A stretch of 64,000 nt of DNA from Tautonia sociabilis (GTDB lineage Bacteria > Planctomycetota > Planctomycetia > Isosphaerales > Isosphaeraceae): the NCBI RefSeq assembly GCF_003977685.1, contig NZ_RYZH01000012.1:1-64000 (forward strand), in the 5' to 3' direction. This document shows, piece after piece, positions 55,167-64,000 of the stretch (position 1 is its first letter; each line of letters opens with the position of its first letter). Below the pieces are notes generated by a model. That model worked only from the letters and a program-made list of their open reading frames with translations. It ran no database searches and was not told where the DNA came from. The translations under genes were made by a program, and so were the position numbers.

Positions 55167-55474
55167 GGGAACCTCCGTCGGGAATCGGGTCGAGGGGCGC
55201 TCCACGCCGCGGCAGAGCCGAAATTCCATCATTAACCGATCATGGGCCGGGTTGGAAACCCCGATCCCTCGATTCGAGCTCGCGACGACGGTGGGGGAAG
55301 GCCGATGATCCCCAGCGGACGCCCAATGGCGGGGAATCGACCGCCACGAACAATTCATCAATCACAGTCAGATCCCCCGAAAGACCCCGACCGTCCCGAG
55401 CGGCCGGCCAGGGCCCTCCGCGACCGGCCATCACCGATCAGCCATCGGCCATCGGCCATCAACGGTCTCCCTCC
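55167..55474. other. Intergenic region with heptanucleotide repeat
   Basis: 308 bases between the FKBP start and the sulfatase stop; it holds the tract at 55429-55463. No gene. Confidence 0.5.
55429..55463. repeat. Heptanucleotide CCATCGG tandem repeat
   Basis: Five 7-bp units: CCATCAC, CGATCAG, CCATCGG, CCATCGG, CCATCAA. It has the same period and a similar consensus to the tract at 5217-5258. Confidence 0.8.
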
Positions 55475-56833
55475 TCAGGCCGACGGATCCCACCACCGGT
55501 CGATCATCGTCCGCATCTCCTCGACGCGATCCGGATGCTCCCCGGCCAGGTTTCGTGTCTCCCCCGGATCGGCGGCGAGGTCGTAGAGCTCGGGGGCCTC
55601 CAGGTCGCTCAGGGGGGTGGGCAGGATGAGCTTCCAGTCGCCGTCGATCCCCCAGCGCTCGCGGAGGTTGGCGGCGGGGTCGTCCAGGTCGATGGCGGTG
55701 TGCTCATAGCAGGCGCCGAAGATCGCCGAGCGGCCGGCGACGGCGTCGGCATCCAGCAGGTCGACGCCGGGCATCTCGGCCGTCGGCTCCAGGCCGACGG
55801 CCGAGAGGATCGTCGGGGCCAGGTCGATCGACATGGCCAGCTCGTCGGCCTCGCGCGGGGCGACCCGGCCGGGCCATCGGACGAGGATCGGCGTGCGCAG
55901 GCCGGTGTCGTAGGGAGAGCGTTTCGATCGGACGAATCCGGGACCGTCGGGGTCCTGGGTCCAGCCGTTGTCGGCCACATACAGGACGATCGTGTCCTCG
56001 GCCAGTCCCTCGCGGTCGAGCAGGTCGAGCAACTGGCCGCAGGTCTCGTCGAACCACTCGATCATCGCCCAGTAGCGGGCCACCGGCAGCGGGGCGAGGT
56101 CGCGGTAATGGTCGAGCAGCCGGTCGGGGGGAGTGTGCGGCGAGTGCGGCATCATCGGCGCGTACCAGACGAAGAACGGGCGGCCCTGCGACCGAGCGTC
56201 GCTGATGAACTCCTCGATGGGTTCCATCGTCGACCGTCCAATGGCCAGCCCCTCGTCGCCGTGCCGTTGGCCCCGGGTCATCCCTTCCGAGAATCCTCCC
56301 CTCGAGAAGTCGCCCTGCCACCACTTGCCGGTCTGCAGGCTGACGTAGCCGCGATCGGCCAGCAGTCGGGGGAGCGTCGGCACGGCCTCCAGATGGCGGT
56401 TCATCGCCTCCCGGCCCCGGGCGAAGAGGTCCGAGCTGTAGAACGCTCGGTTGGGCATCCCGGCCGGCTGCGGGGGGTCGTTACTGGTGATCTTGTGCTG
56501 ATGCGGAAACAGTCCGGTGATGATCGATGCCAGGCTCGGGCAGCAGAGGCTCGACGGCACATACCCCCGGCGGAAGGTCAGGCTCTCCGACGCCAGCCGG
56601 TCGAGGTTCGGCGTGCGGACGGTCGGGTGTCCCATGAAGCCGTAATCGGCCCAGCCGTGGTCGTCGGAGATGATCAGCACGACGTTCGGCGGGCTCGGTT
56701 CACCCGTGCCCCCGCCTCCGCCCCCGTCTTCGTCCGGCGCCGCCGCCCTCGCGTCGGCCGGCCCCGCGACAGGTGCGGCAAGCAAGAGGAGAAGGACGGC
56801 GGCGAACGCGGACACGAGCCTCGATGGGTCCAT
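55475..56833 (-). CDS. Exported sulfatase-family hydrolase lacking the motif arginine
   Basis: A 452-aa exported protein with a signal peptide (about 1-31). The sulfatase N-terminal signature is PNVVLIISDDHGWADYG, providing metal-binding Asp57 and Asp58. The formylglycine site region reads SSLCCPSLASIITG: Cys97-Cys98-Pro-Ser-Leu101. Classical type I sulfatases have CxPxR, so the motif Arg is replaced by Leu. Further blocks are HSPHTPPDRLLDHYRDL and YVADNGWTQDPDGPG. It is probably a sulfatase or phosphonate-monoester-hydrolase-like enzyme, but activation by formylglycine-generating enzyme is uncertain. Confidence 0.88.
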   Translation of the reverse strand: MDPSRLVSAFAAVLLLLLAAPVAGPADARAAAPDEDGGGGGGTGEPSPPNVVLIISDDHGWADYGFMGHPTVRTPNLDRLASESLTFRRGYVPSSLCCPSLASIITGLFPHQHKITSNDPPQPAGMPNRAFYSSDLFARGREAMNRHLEAVPTLPRLLADRGYVSLQTGKWWQGDFSRGGFSEGMTRGQRHGDEGLAIGRSTMEPIEEFISDARSQGRPFFVWYAPMMPHSPHTPPDRLLDHYRDLAPLPVARYWAMIEWFDETCGQLLDLLDREGLAEDTIVLYVADNGWTQDPDGPGFVRSKRSPYDTGLRTPILVRWPGRVAPREADELAMSIDLAPTILSAVGLEPTAEMPGVDLLDADAVAGRSAIFGACYEHTAIDLDDPAANLRERWGIDGDWKLILPTPLSDLEAPELYDLAADPGETRNLAGEHPDRVEEMRTMIDRWWDPSA

Positions 56834-57094
56834 GACGGTGCTCCTCTCGGATCGGATCCGACCCGGCGGTCGGTTCGGGGCGAGATGCCTCCACCATAGC
56901 CGCCCGGAGTTCCCCTCCCAAGGGGGCCTCGGCCTCTCGCCCCCGCCCCCCCTCGGGCCAGCCGAGCCTTGAGCGAGGAGATCGGCCCGCCGCCCGGCCT
57001 CGGCTCGACCGACACCGACACGGACACCGCCGCAGCCAAGGACACCGACCGGAGGCCCGCCACGCTCCCCAGGGGGATCGCTCGGGGCTCTCTC

Positions 57095-58729
57095 TCAGGC
57101 CTTCGCCTCGACCTCGGCCCGGCCGACCTCTCGCCGGGCCAGCGCGGCGGCGACGAAGTCCCGGAACAGCGGGTGGGCCTTGGTGGGCTTGGAGCGGAAC
57201 TCGGGGTGGAACTGCACGGCGAGGAACCACGGGTGGTCGGGCACCTCGACGATCTCCACGAGCGAGCCGTCCGGGCTGGTGCCGGTGGGGATCAGGCCCG
57301 AGTCTTCCATGTGCATGCGGTAGCCGTTGTTGAACTCGTAGCGGTGGCGGTGCCGCTCCAGGACCTCGTCGGCGCCGTAGGCGCGATGGGCGAGGCTCCC
57401 GGGCCGCAGGACGCAGGTCTGCAGGCCCAGCCGCATCGTGCCGCCGCGCTCTCGAACGACGCGCTGGCCCTCCATCAGAGTGATGACCGGGTGCGGGGTC
57501 ATCTTGTCGAACTCGGTGCTGTTGGCCCCCTCCAGGCCCAGGGCGTTGCGCGCGAACTCGATGGTGGCGCACTGCATCCCCAGGCAGATGCCGAAGAACG
57601 GGATCCCCCGGGTGCGGGCGTATCGGATCGCCTCGAGCTTGCCGTCGACCCCCCTCATGCCGAACCCGCCGGGCACGAGGATCCCGTCGACCCCCGCCAG
57701 CAGGGCCGACGGGTCCCCCTGGGCCAGCTCCTCCGCCTCGATCCGGCGGATGACCACCCGGGCCCGGTGCGCGATGCCGGCGTGGTCGAGCGACTCGTAC
57801 ACCGACTTGTACGAGTCCCGGTGCGTGATGTACTTGCCGACGACCGCGATCGTCACCTCGGCGTCCGGATGCTTGATCCGCTCGACCAGCTCCCGCCAGT
57901 CGTCGATCTCCAGCGGGCCGGCCTTCAGCCCCAGCTTCTTGACGATCAGCTCGTCCAGCCCATTGGAAACCAGGCTCAGCGGCACCTCGTAGATGCTGAA
58001 CTCGCGGTCGCGCTCCTCGATCACCGCCCTCGGCTCGACATTGCAGAAGAGGGCGATCTTCTGCTTCATCCCCTCGCTCATGGCGTGCTCGGTTCGGCAA
58101 ATGAGCACGTCCGGCTGAATGCCGATCTGCCGAAGCGCCGTCACCGAATGCTGCGTCGGCTTGGTCTTCAACTCGCCGGCCGCCTTCAGGTAGGGGACCA
58201 GCGTCAGGTGGATGAACAGGCAGTTCTCCTTGCCCACGTCCAGCGGGAACTGGCGGATCGCCTCCAGGAAGGGCAGGCCCTCGATGTCCCCCACCGTGCC
58301 GCCGATCTCGGTGATGACCACGTCCACGTCGTCGTCCGCCAGGCGGAGGACGGCGGCCTTGATCTCGTCCGTGATGTGCGGGATCACCTGGACGGTGTTC
58401 CCCTCGTAGTGCTTCCCCTCGCGTTCCTTCTGGATCACGGAGAGGTAGATTTTGCCGGTCGTGTAGTTGCAGTCCCTCGTCAGCGGCGCGTCGGTGAACC
58501 GCTCATAGTGGCCGAGGTCCAGGTCGCACTCGGTGCCGTCGTCCAGCACGTAGACCTCGCCGTGCTGGTACGGGCTCATCGTCCCGGGGTCGACGTTGAT
58601 GTACGGGTCGAACTTCTGGAGCCGAACCCGCAGCCCGCGGTGCTCCAGCAGCATGCCGATCGACGCGCAGGTGAGCCCCTTGCCCAGCGAGCTGACCACG
58701 CCCCCAGTGACGAAGATGTGCTTGGCCAT
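57095..58729 (-). CDS. pyrG: CTP synthase
   Basis: It makes CTP from UTP, glutamine and ATP. The 544-aa protein from ATG 58729 begins with the synthetase domain [20 protein letters not shown], has [20 protein letters not shown] near 50, and a glutaminase domain with the Cys nucleophile in [10 protein letters not shown] (about 380) and the [19 protein letters not shown] His/Glu pair near the end. Length is standard. The two-codon-family start is supported by conservation; upstream sequence to 58759 is not homologous. An extended -10 promoter lies at 58801-58809. Confidence 0.97.
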   Translation of the reverse strand: MAKHIFVTGGVVSSLGKGLTCASIGMLLEHRGLRVRLQKFDPYINVDPGTMSPYQHGEVYVLDDGTECDLDLGHYERFTDAPLTRDCNYTTGKIYLSVIQKEREGKHYEGNTVQVIPHITDEIKAAVLRLADDDVDVVITEIGGTVGDIEGLPFLEAIRQFPLDVGKENCLFIHLTLVPYLKAAGELKTKPTQHSVTALRQIGIQPDVLICRTEHAMSEGMKQKIALFCNVEPRAVIEERDREFSIYEVPLSLVSNGLDELIVKKLGLKAGPLEIDDWRELVERIKHPDAEVTIAVVGKYITHRDSYKSVYESLDHAGIAHRARVVIRRIEAEELAQGDPSALLAGVDGILVPGGFGMRGVDGKLEAIRYARTRGIPFFGICLGMQCATIEFARNALGLEGANSTEFDKMTPHPVITLMEGQRVVRERGGTMRLGLQTCVLRPGSLAHRAYGADEVLERHRHRYEFNNGYRMHMEDSGLIPTGTSPDGSLVEIVEVPDHPWFLAVQFHPEFRSKPTKAHPLFRDFVAAALARREVGRAEVEAKA

Positions 58730-58800
58730 TCCCGGTCCGTCCCCCCGCCCGGCCCCCACCAGCTCCCCCGCCGGCGGTCCTCGGCGATCCCAAAATTACG

Positions 58801-58809
58801 ATTATAGCA
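58801..58809 (-). promoter_or_regulatory. Extended -10 promoter of pyrG
   Basis: On the minus strand TGCTATAAT, a perfect TATAAT (58806-58801) with an extended TG. There is no good -35, which suits this promoter type. The leader would be about 65 nt. Confidence 0.65.
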
Positions 58810-58995
58810 TCCCGGACCCTCCCGACGAGCGGAGCCGGCGCGGCACCGCGCCGGAATCGGGCCGGGAGGGGATCAAGGGCGAGGGGAGAGGGGACCGCAG
58901 GACGGGGGAGGGAGGACCGCCGGGGAGGTCCGACCGGCGACGCGAGATGCCCTCCCGCACCGCGTTCCCCGGAACCGGGGGGCCTCCGGCCCGGC

Positions 58996-60267
58996 TCATG
59001 CCGACGCGGCGTCCAGCGGGCTTCGCCAGATCGGTCGGCGGGGGAAGAGGATCCGGGCGGAGTCCAGCGCGGTGGCGGTCGAGGCGACGGCGCCGTCCTC
59101 GACGAGCACGACGTCGGGGTCGTCGTGGCCCAGGACCAGGCGCACGAAGGTGCCGGGCGAGAGGGCCAGGTGGCGCCGGCCGAGGCGGTCGAGGTCGATC
59201 CGGGAGCGGGACCTGGCGGCCTCGACGTGCAGCAGGAAGCGGCGGTCCTCGACCGTCAGGCCCAGTTCCACTGGCCCGGAGCCGGCCTCGGAGACCCGCC
59301 GGGAGAGTTCGGGAAGCACGGCGCGGAGCAGCCGCTCCGGGTCGGGGGCGCGGTACATCGAGGCGGCCCCCTCCAGTTCGTCGGCGTCGATGATCGTCCC
59401 CTTGATGCGCCGGAAGGTTTCCATCACCGGGTGGTCGAGCGGGGCGTGGACGACGACCTCGGGGTAAGCCCGCTCCAGCGCCTCAGACCTCACCCGGCCG
59501 AGCAGGGCGGGCAGAGCGTCGGGGCGGTCGGGGTTGGTGGCGATCTCCAGGATCTTGTGGTCCTTGACGAAGGCGTAGCCGTGGACCGACTCTCCCAGGC
59601 AGGCGACCCAGATGACGTGGGCGTACTTCCGGCCGATGATCCAGCGCCAGTATTCCTCGGAGCGGACGATCGAGCCGGTCGTGTCGCCGTAGTTGCGGTC
59701 ATACAGCCCCATCAGGTCTCCCAGCTCGACCTGTCGCCAGGGGCGGACGTGCCAGGGGCCGGGCTGGCCCTCGGCCGCGGCGTCGCCGCCGATGGGCAGG
59801 GTGCGGCTGGGGGCCTTGGCCAGGGTCTGTTTGCCGCAGAGGCCCCAGCCGAGCGGCCGGTAGAAGCGGGGCATGGCCGTGGTCAGGGCCATCAGCGCCG
59901 CTCCGGAGCGCCGGGCGCGGTCGTCGGCCAGGCGGAGCAGCTGCTGGGCGTAGCCCTGGCCCCGGTACTCGGGCAGGGTGCCGACCCACGTCACGCCGTT
60001 GAGCCCCAGCCGCGCCGAGCCGTAGCGGACGACCCGGTCGGTCAGGTGGGCGTGGCTGGCGACCTTGCCGTCGACCCGGGCCAGCAGGCGCTGCTCGGGC
60101 CTGTAGCTCGGGTCGCTCAGCGAGCCGAGGAATTCTTCCCGATCCGGGCCGTGGAAGACGTGCAGCAGGGTCTGGTAGATGGCCTCGTGGTCGGCCTCGC
60201 TGCCCTGGACGAATTCGACCGGGCCGCGACGGACGGGAGACCGGGCGCTGGACGGGGTCTCGTTCAT
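58996..60267 (-). CDS. GNAT family N-acetyltransferase (Eis-like)
   Basis: A 423-aa protein with a tandem-GNAT layout as in Eis. The acetyl-CoA loop is VTWVGTLPEYRGQGYAQQLL at about 92-111 (RGQGYA is the motif A core). A second GNAT-like half follows, and the C-terminal third has a SCP2-like beta-rich domain. Eis-type enzymes acetylate amines on aminoglycosides or proteins; the substrate is unknown here. It has a TACAAT (60381-60386) upstream that may be its -10. Confidence 0.8.
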   Translation of the reverse strand: MNETPSSARSPVRRGPVEFVQGSEADHEAIYQTLLHVFHGPDREEFLGSLSDPSYRPEQRLLARVDGKVASHAHLTDRVVRYGSARLGLNGVTWVGTLPEYRGQGYAQQLLRLADDRARRSGAALMALTTAMPRFYRPLGWGLCGKQTLAKAPSRTLPIGGDAAAEGQPGPWHVRPWRQVELGDLMGLYDRNYGDTTGSIVRSEEYWRWIIGRKYAHVIWVACLGESVHGYAFVKDHKILEIATNPDRPDALPALLGRVRSEALERAYPEVVVHAPLDHPVMETFRRIKGTIIDADELEGAASMYRAPDPERLLRAVLPELSRRVSEAGSGPVELGLTVEDRRFLLHVEAARSRSRIDLDRLGRRHLALSPGTFVRLVLGHDDPDVVLVEDGAVASTATALDSARILFPRRPIWRSPLDAASA

Positions 60268-60380
60268 GGGAGAAGGGTACCAGGGGGCCGCCGCGGCGCG
60301 GCGGGCGGGCGGGCCGATCGGTTCGGGCCCGAGGCCCGGCTCCGGATCGTTCGGCGCACCTCGGGTCGGCCGGGCCTGTT

Positions 60381-60386
60381 ATTGTA
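60381..60386 (-). promoter_or_regulatory. Possible -10 element of the GNAT gene
   Basis: TACAAT on the minus strand, about 115 bp upstream of ATG 60267, with no clear -35. Confidence 0.3.
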
Positions 60387-60449
60387 GGGGCCCGGCCGAC
60401 GCGCCGCCTCGGTCGAGCGTCCGATTTTTCCAGAGGCTGCCGGCCGCCC

Positions 60450-62081
60450 TCACCCCGGGAGGTCGGCGACCGCGCCGAGCAGGGCGTTCCGGAGCCGGCC
60501 GACGGGGTAAAGCACCGCCGCGTACTCTCGGCTCCTGGCCAGCGCGTTGCGTGCCAGACCCTCCCGCAGCCGCCCGGCTAGCCTCCGCAATTCCTCCCGC
60601 TCGGCCGAGACAAACGGGACCAGCGCGTCGTTCGCCGCCCGGATCGCGAAGTACTGGGCGACCCGGTCCCGCCGGCGATCGACCGGCCCGGCCAGGGCCC
60701 TCCGCTTCGCCTCCAGCGCCTCCCGGGCGGCCTCGGGGGGAGGCTCGGGCAGGTGGCGATCGGGGTTGAACGTCAGGTCCCGGAGCCTCGCCTCGACCTC
60801 CCGCAGCCGATCCGCTGTCGCCGGGTCGTCGGGCAGGCCGGGCCAGAGGGTCAGCGAGAGCGTCAGGTATCCCGGCGGCTCGACCCCGAAGAACCCTCGG
60901 AAGATGGCGTCCCCTAGCTCGTCGTACTTCGCGCCGCCGATGCCGTGGATGAACAGGTCGCCGAGCAACGCCCGGGCGAACATCGTGGTTGTCAGCGCCC
61001 GGGTCCGCAGGCGGACCCCCTCGGCCGGCAGCTCCCGGAGCCGCTCGACGGCGCAGCAGGCTTCCCGGTCGGGGCCCAGCGGCAGCTCGGCCAGGATGTC
61101 GGGCTCGCCAGCGATCCGGAGCTCCATCCGCCTCGGGTCGACCTGCCTGACCAGCAGAGGACGGCGGCGGGGGGCCTCCCGCCGCCAGCCCCAGAACGGG
61201 GCCTCCAGCCAGTCTCCCTCGGCCGAGAGGGCGGGGACCGGATGGTTCTTGCTCCGGATGCCGTAGGTTGCCCGGTATCGGACCAGCGCCTCGTTGTGGA
61301 TCGCCCGGAACCGGGGCAGGTGCGCCAACAGGTGCGAGGCGAACCAGAGGAACGCCTCCGACTCGCAGACGATCCCCAGCGGGAGCTCGGCGTTGCGGGC
61401 CCCCCACTCGGCCTCCCTCGCCCTGCGCATCGCGGCCAGCCGGAGGCCGAGGCGGTCGGTGGCCTCCGCCGCCGCGACCGCCCGGGGCCAGTCGATCGCC
61501 AGCAGCGGGTCGGGGAGCAGGCCTCCCATCAGCTCCAGGGCACGGTCGGCGAACGAGGAGAAGGTCGCCTCGTCCCGGACGCCGAGATCCTCGAACGGCA
61601 GCTCTCCCGCCCACTCGTCGAACGGGACGTACCGCGTCCTCAGCCGGTCGCCGTCGAGGAACGGCACCCGAACGGCGACCGCCTTGGGGACGTCGTTGTC
61701 GACGATCAGGTTCAGCCCCAGGCCGCCGGCTCTCCCCGCGATCGCCGCCGCGGCGAAGTTCTTGACCCAGACCCCCGGATGCGACAGCTCCGGCTGGTGC
61801 CCGGTGACGATCAGCGGCGCGTCGGGGTCGATCGACGGGTCCGGCAACCCGTCCAGGTCATCCAGGCCGAAGCGGCGAAGGAACCGCCGGGAGCGGTCGA
61901 GCACCTCGGCCCGAGCCATCCCCCGCAGCCGGCCGGCTCGGCGGCCCTGGAAGTCGTGGTCCCAGCCGAGCAGGAGGCGGCGGTTGGACTCCAGCACCGC
62001 CGGCGCGTCGAGCAGGGGGGGCTCGGCGAGCAGGGCGCCGTCCGACTTCGGCGCCCGGAGCCGACGGGGGGGCATCGTCAT
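60450..62081 (-). CDS. Conserved protein resembling BshC (bacillithiol cysteine-adding enzyme)
   Basis: A 543-aa cytoplasmic protein. The segment LIVTGHQPELSHPGVWVKNF resembles the BshC signature (VTGQQPGLFGGP), and NLIVDNDVPKAVAV follows in the corresponding position. The remainder shows similar helix/coil spacing but little else I can identify. BshC adds cysteine to glucosaminyl malate; no bshA or bshB is in the window, so bacillithiol synthesis is not shown. Its ATG overlaps the stop of the glycosyltransferase gene by 4 bp (ATGA), indicating coupling. Confidence 0.5.
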   Translation of the reverse strand: MTMPPRRLRAPKSDGALLAEPPLLDAPAVLESNRRLLLGWDHDFQGRRAGRLRGMARAEVLDRSRRFLRRFGLDDLDGLPDPSIDPDAPLIVTGHQPELSHPGVWVKNFAAAAIAGRAGGLGLNLIVDNDVPKAVAVRVPFLDGDRLRTRYVPFDEWAGELPFEDLGVRDEATFSSFADRALELMGGLLPDPLLAIDWPRAVAAAEATDRLGLRLAAMRRAREAEWGARNAELPLGIVCESEAFLWFASHLLAHLPRFRAIHNEALVRYRATYGIRSKNHPVPALSAEGDWLEAPFWGWRREAPRRRPLLVRQVDPRRMELRIAGEPDILAELPLGPDREACCAVERLRELPAEGVRLRTRALTTTMFARALLGDLFIHGIGGAKYDELGDAIFRGFFGVEPPGYLTLSLTLWPGLPDDPATADRLREVEARLRDLTFNPDRHLPEPPPEAAREALEAKRRALAGPVDRRRDRVAQYFAIRAANDALVPFVSAEREELRRLAGRLREGLARNALARSREYAAVLYPVGRLRNALLGAVADLPG

Positions 62082-62800
62082 CCCGAACACCCCCCGGCCA
62101 CCTCGAGTCTCGAGCGCCGGAGGGCCTCCCGGAAGACCGATCGGTAGTGGTTCAGCCGGTAGGTCGCGTCGTCCAGGGCGCCGCCGAAGGCCCGTTTCTC
62201 GTCCAGGTAGATCAGCGGCACCGGCACCTCGACCACCGTCATCCCATGCTCGGCTGCCTGCACCCAAACTTGCAGGGGCATGGCGTAGCCCAGGTCGGTG
62301 ATGTCGAACTTCGCCAGGGCCTCGGCCCGGTATGCCTTGAAGCCGCAGAAGGCGTCCGTCAGGCCGAACCCGAGGCATTCATTCAGCCATCGCGTGACCT
62401 CGACGTTGATCTTCCGACGCTGCTCGGGGGGGGCCTGGCTCGGGTCGAACACCTTCAGATAGCGGCTCCCGGAAACGATATCGGCCCGGTCCAGCGGAGC
62501 GGCGACCTCGGGGATCATGGCCGGTTCATGCTGGCCGTCGCAGTCGAGCGTCACCAGGCCGTCGTAGCCGCCGTCGAGCGTGGCCTGGAAGGCGCTGCGG
62601 AGGCCAGCGCCGTAGCCGAGGTTCCGATCGTGTCGGATCACCCGGGCCGCCGGGAACTTCGCCAGCAGCTCGGGCGTCCGATCGGTCGAGCCGTCGTCGA
62701 CGACCAGCACGTCCCCCGGCGCGTGGCGGAGGATCTCGGCCAGCACGGGCTCGAGGTTCTCCTCCTCGTTGTAGACCGGGATGGCGGTCAGCAGTCGCAT
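62078..62800 (-). CDS. Glycosyltransferase family 2 (dolichyl-phosphate-mannose synthase-like)
   Basis: A 240-aa GT-A enzyme from ATG 62800. It has TAIPVYNEEENLEPVLAEI at the N-terminus, VLVVDDGSTDRTPELLA and the metal-binding DCDGQHEP (about 87-94), with TDAFCGFKAYRAEALAKF later. There is no transmembrane domain, so it likely transfers a sugar to a lipid carrier or peripheral acceptor. Promoter at 62874-62901. It is coupled to the BshC-like gene downstream. Confidence 0.9.
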   Translation of the reverse strand: MRLLTAIPVYNEEENLEPVLAEILRHAPGDVLVVDDGSTDRTPELLAKFPAARVIRHDRNLGYGAGLRSAFQATLDGGYDGLVTLDCDGQHEPAMIPEVAAPLDRADIVSGSRYLKVFDPSQAPPEQRRKINVEVTRWLNECLGFGLTDAFCGFKAYRAEALAKFDITDLGYAMPLQVWVQAAEHGMTVVEVPVPLIYLDEKRAFGGALDDATYRLNHYRSVFREALRRSRLEVAGGCSG

Positions 62801-62873
62801 GGCGGGAGGCTCGGTGGTGGGTCGTCGGGGGGGGTCGCTCGGGGCCGAATTCACGCAACCCACATGCGTCCGC

Positions 62874-62901
62874 ATTCTAGGCCAGGGCGTCCCGAAGTCA
62901 A
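62874..62901 (-). promoter_or_regulatory. Promoter of the glycosyltransferase gene
   Basis: On the minus strand -35 TTGACT (62901-62896), a 16-bp spacer and -10 TAGAAT (62879-62874). The leader would be about 67 nt. Confidence 0.65.
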
Positions 62902-62923
62902 CGCGGCGGCCCGGCGGCTCGCC

Positions 62924-62952
62924 TTGACCTCACGCAGCGCCCGTGCCATAGT
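62924..62952 (+). promoter_or_regulatory. Promoter of the 89-aa hypothetical gene
   Basis: -35 TTGACC (62924-62929), a 17-bp spacer and -10 CATAGT (62947-62952). It lies 22 bp from the divergent promoter, so one regulator could affect both. The leader would be about 190 nt. Confidence 0.5.
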
Positions 62953-63148
62953 CCGGCCTCCCGGCGCCGACCCCACGGAAGGGGACCGGCCCGGACCTGA
63001 TCCGACCCCGGCCCCGATCGTCGCCCTCCCCCTCCGAATCCGCTCAACCGCCGGGGCCTCCCCAGCCGAATCCTTCCCGAGACGGCTTGTCGCGCCCGCG
63101 GCGAAGTCCAAGTCCCGGTTGCCCATCGGTCGTCACGGAGGAGAGCCG

Positions 63149-63418
63149 ATGACCTTCGACGAGTGCCATGAGTCGCTCGTTCAGATCCGACGACGCCAGG
63201 GGACCCGCTTCCCCAAGATCCGAGTCGACTGCGGCGGCGAGGTCTTCCGGGGCCGCCTGTCCCGGACCGACAGCGATCCCGAGCACCGCGCCGCTCCGAT
63301 CGCCCCCCGCGGCGCCCTCGTGCTCGAGGATCTCAAACACGGCCGCGCCCGATCGACCGTCGTTCCCCTCGACCGCATCGGCCCCGACGGCCTCCGGCCG
63401 CTCGACGACGCCGAGTGA
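63149..63418 (+). CDS. Small hypothetical protein
   Basis: An 89-aa cytoplasmic protein: MTFDECHESLVQIRRRQGTRF, then predicted strands KIRVDCGGEVFRGRLSRTD and GALVLEDLKHGRARSTVVPL. No known domain. ATG 63149 has GGAGGAG 5-6 bp upstream. The longer upstream open frame is antisense to the glycosyltransferase and is excluded. Confidence 0.6.
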   Translation: MTFDECHESLVQIRRRQGTRFPKIRVDCGGEVFRGRLSRTDSDPEHRAAPIAPRGALVLEDLKHGRARSTVVPLDRIGPDGLRPLDDAE

Positions 63419-63519
63419 CCCCCTCTTGCCCGATCGAGCGGGGCCGCCCGCTGGCCTCGCTCGAATCGGCCCCCACCGGATCGGCTCGTCCGGTCCCGAG
63501 AAGGCGGCGGGGCGGCGGC

Positions 63520-64000
63520 TCATCGCATCGGCAGGCCCGCCACGGTCGCCGGACGGTCGGGCTCCCCCTCGACCCGGATGGCGACCGAACGCCCCGGCTC
63601 AACGTGCGAGGTCCGCACGATCGCCAGGGCGATCGGCCTCCCCGTCCGCTCCGAGACGGCGGCCGAGCCGATCCAGCCGACCTGCTTCTCGCCGTCAACC
63701 AGCGTCGCCCCCGACGGCGGAGGAGCATCGGCCTCGATCCGGAGCCCCCGGATCAGTCGGTTGACGTGCCCCAGCGCATCCAGACGCGCGACCGTCTCCT
63801 GCCCGAGGTAGCACCCCTTCCGGAAGCTGATCGCCCGATCGTCCCTCGCCAGTTCCTGCGGCAGGTTCTTCTCCGTCACGTCCCGGCCCGAGGCCGGCGT
63901 CCCCGCCTCGATCCGGAACGCCTCCCACGCCCCGGCCGAGAGCGCCACCAGCCCGAGCGGCTCACCCTCCCCCGACAGCGCCTCGCGAACGGCCTGGGCA
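63520..64000 (-). CDS. ygfZ: YgfZ/GcvT-like folate-binding protein, N-terminus outside window
   Basis: A protein whose C-terminal 160 residues lie in the window; the frame is open to the right edge. It holds the YgfZ signature [16 protein letters not shown] and the following beta-barrel ([39 protein letters not shown]). YgfZ proteins use folate in maintenance of iron-sulfur cluster enzymes; the family also contains GcvT-like aminomethyltransferases. The KGCYLGQE motif favours YgfZ. Confidence 0.88.
   Translation of the reverse strand, partial: AQAVREALSGEGEPLGLVALSAGAWEAFRIEAGTPASGRDVTEKNLPQELARDDRAISFRKGCYLGQETVARLDALGHVNRLIRGLRIEADAPPPSGATLVDGEKQVGWIGSAAVSERTGRPIALAIVRTSHVEPGRSVAIRVEGEPDRPATVAGLPMR

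Larger units (their letters stand above)
62801..63148. other. Divergent promoter region
   Basis: 348 bases between the minus-strand glycosyltransferase and the plus-strand hypothetical gene. Two back-to-back promoters are visible (62874-62901 minus; 62924-62952 plus). No gene. Confidence 0.55.

Overview
The window is high-GC DNA (roughly 70% G+C by eye) with a gene set typical of Planctomycetota, most likely family Isosphaeraceae. The indicators are a DUF1559 pseudopilin, a PEP-CTERM anchored protein, a DUF1501 protein, several Tat-exported Gfo/Idh/MocA proteins, a sulfatase, stand-alone TadE/TadG-like proteins, a YfhO-type membrane protein and many genes without a clear Shine-Dalgarno sequence. 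The taxonomic call is inference from gene content; there is no rRNA here. I saw no rRNA, tRNA, CRISPR array, transposase or phage gene.

Layout. 1-8.8 kb (+): a C-terminal gene fragment, a noncoding stretch with a 102-bp duplicated element, then a housekeeping run: DAHP synthase, triosephosphate isomerase, SecG, YicC-type RNase, guanylate kinase, RNA polymerase omega and an FtsK/SpoIIIE translocase. 8.9-14.4 kb (-): two TadE-like proteins, a large TadG-like vWA protein, and an ABC ATPase/permease pair. 15-17 kb (-): glutamine-dependent NAD synthetase. 17.2-20.6 kb (+): an accessory envelope module behind a strong promoter, with a 57-aa lipoprotein, a broken DUF1573-like gene, a DUF1559 pseudopilin, a Cys-rich secreted protein with a bacteriocin-leader-like motif, and a secreted/anchored protein. 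20.7-22.1 kb (-): three small genes. 22.4-33.2 kb: large membrane proteins (YfhO family; TPR membrane protein), DUF6498, SRPBCC, zinc-ribbon and MarC proteins. 33.5-36.9 kb (+): two Tat-exported oxidoreductases. 37.4-46.9 kb (-): hypothetical, PEP-CTERM protein, DUF1501, secreted cyclophilin, a RuBisCO-like protein, a BNR/sialidase-fold protein, a PhoD-like phosphatase and VanZ. 47.1-51.1 kb (-): coiled-coil protein, a Tat-exported conserved protein and another Gfo/Idh/MocA protein. 51.3-54.5 kb (+): secreted protein, NagA, M50 protease and YkgJ in a tight run. 54.7-62.8 kb (-): FKBP, sulfatase, CTP synthase, GNAT, a BshC-like protein and glycosyltransferase. 63.1-64 kb: a small hypothetical gene and a partial YgfZ.

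The regions most worth a second look are the 17.2-20.6 kb module, the RuBisCO-like protein at 41.8-43.2 kb (which keeps the Lys-x-Asp-Glu metal/carbamate signature), the duplicated noncoding element at 455-749, and period-5 and period-7 microsatellite-like repeats confined to intergenic DNA.
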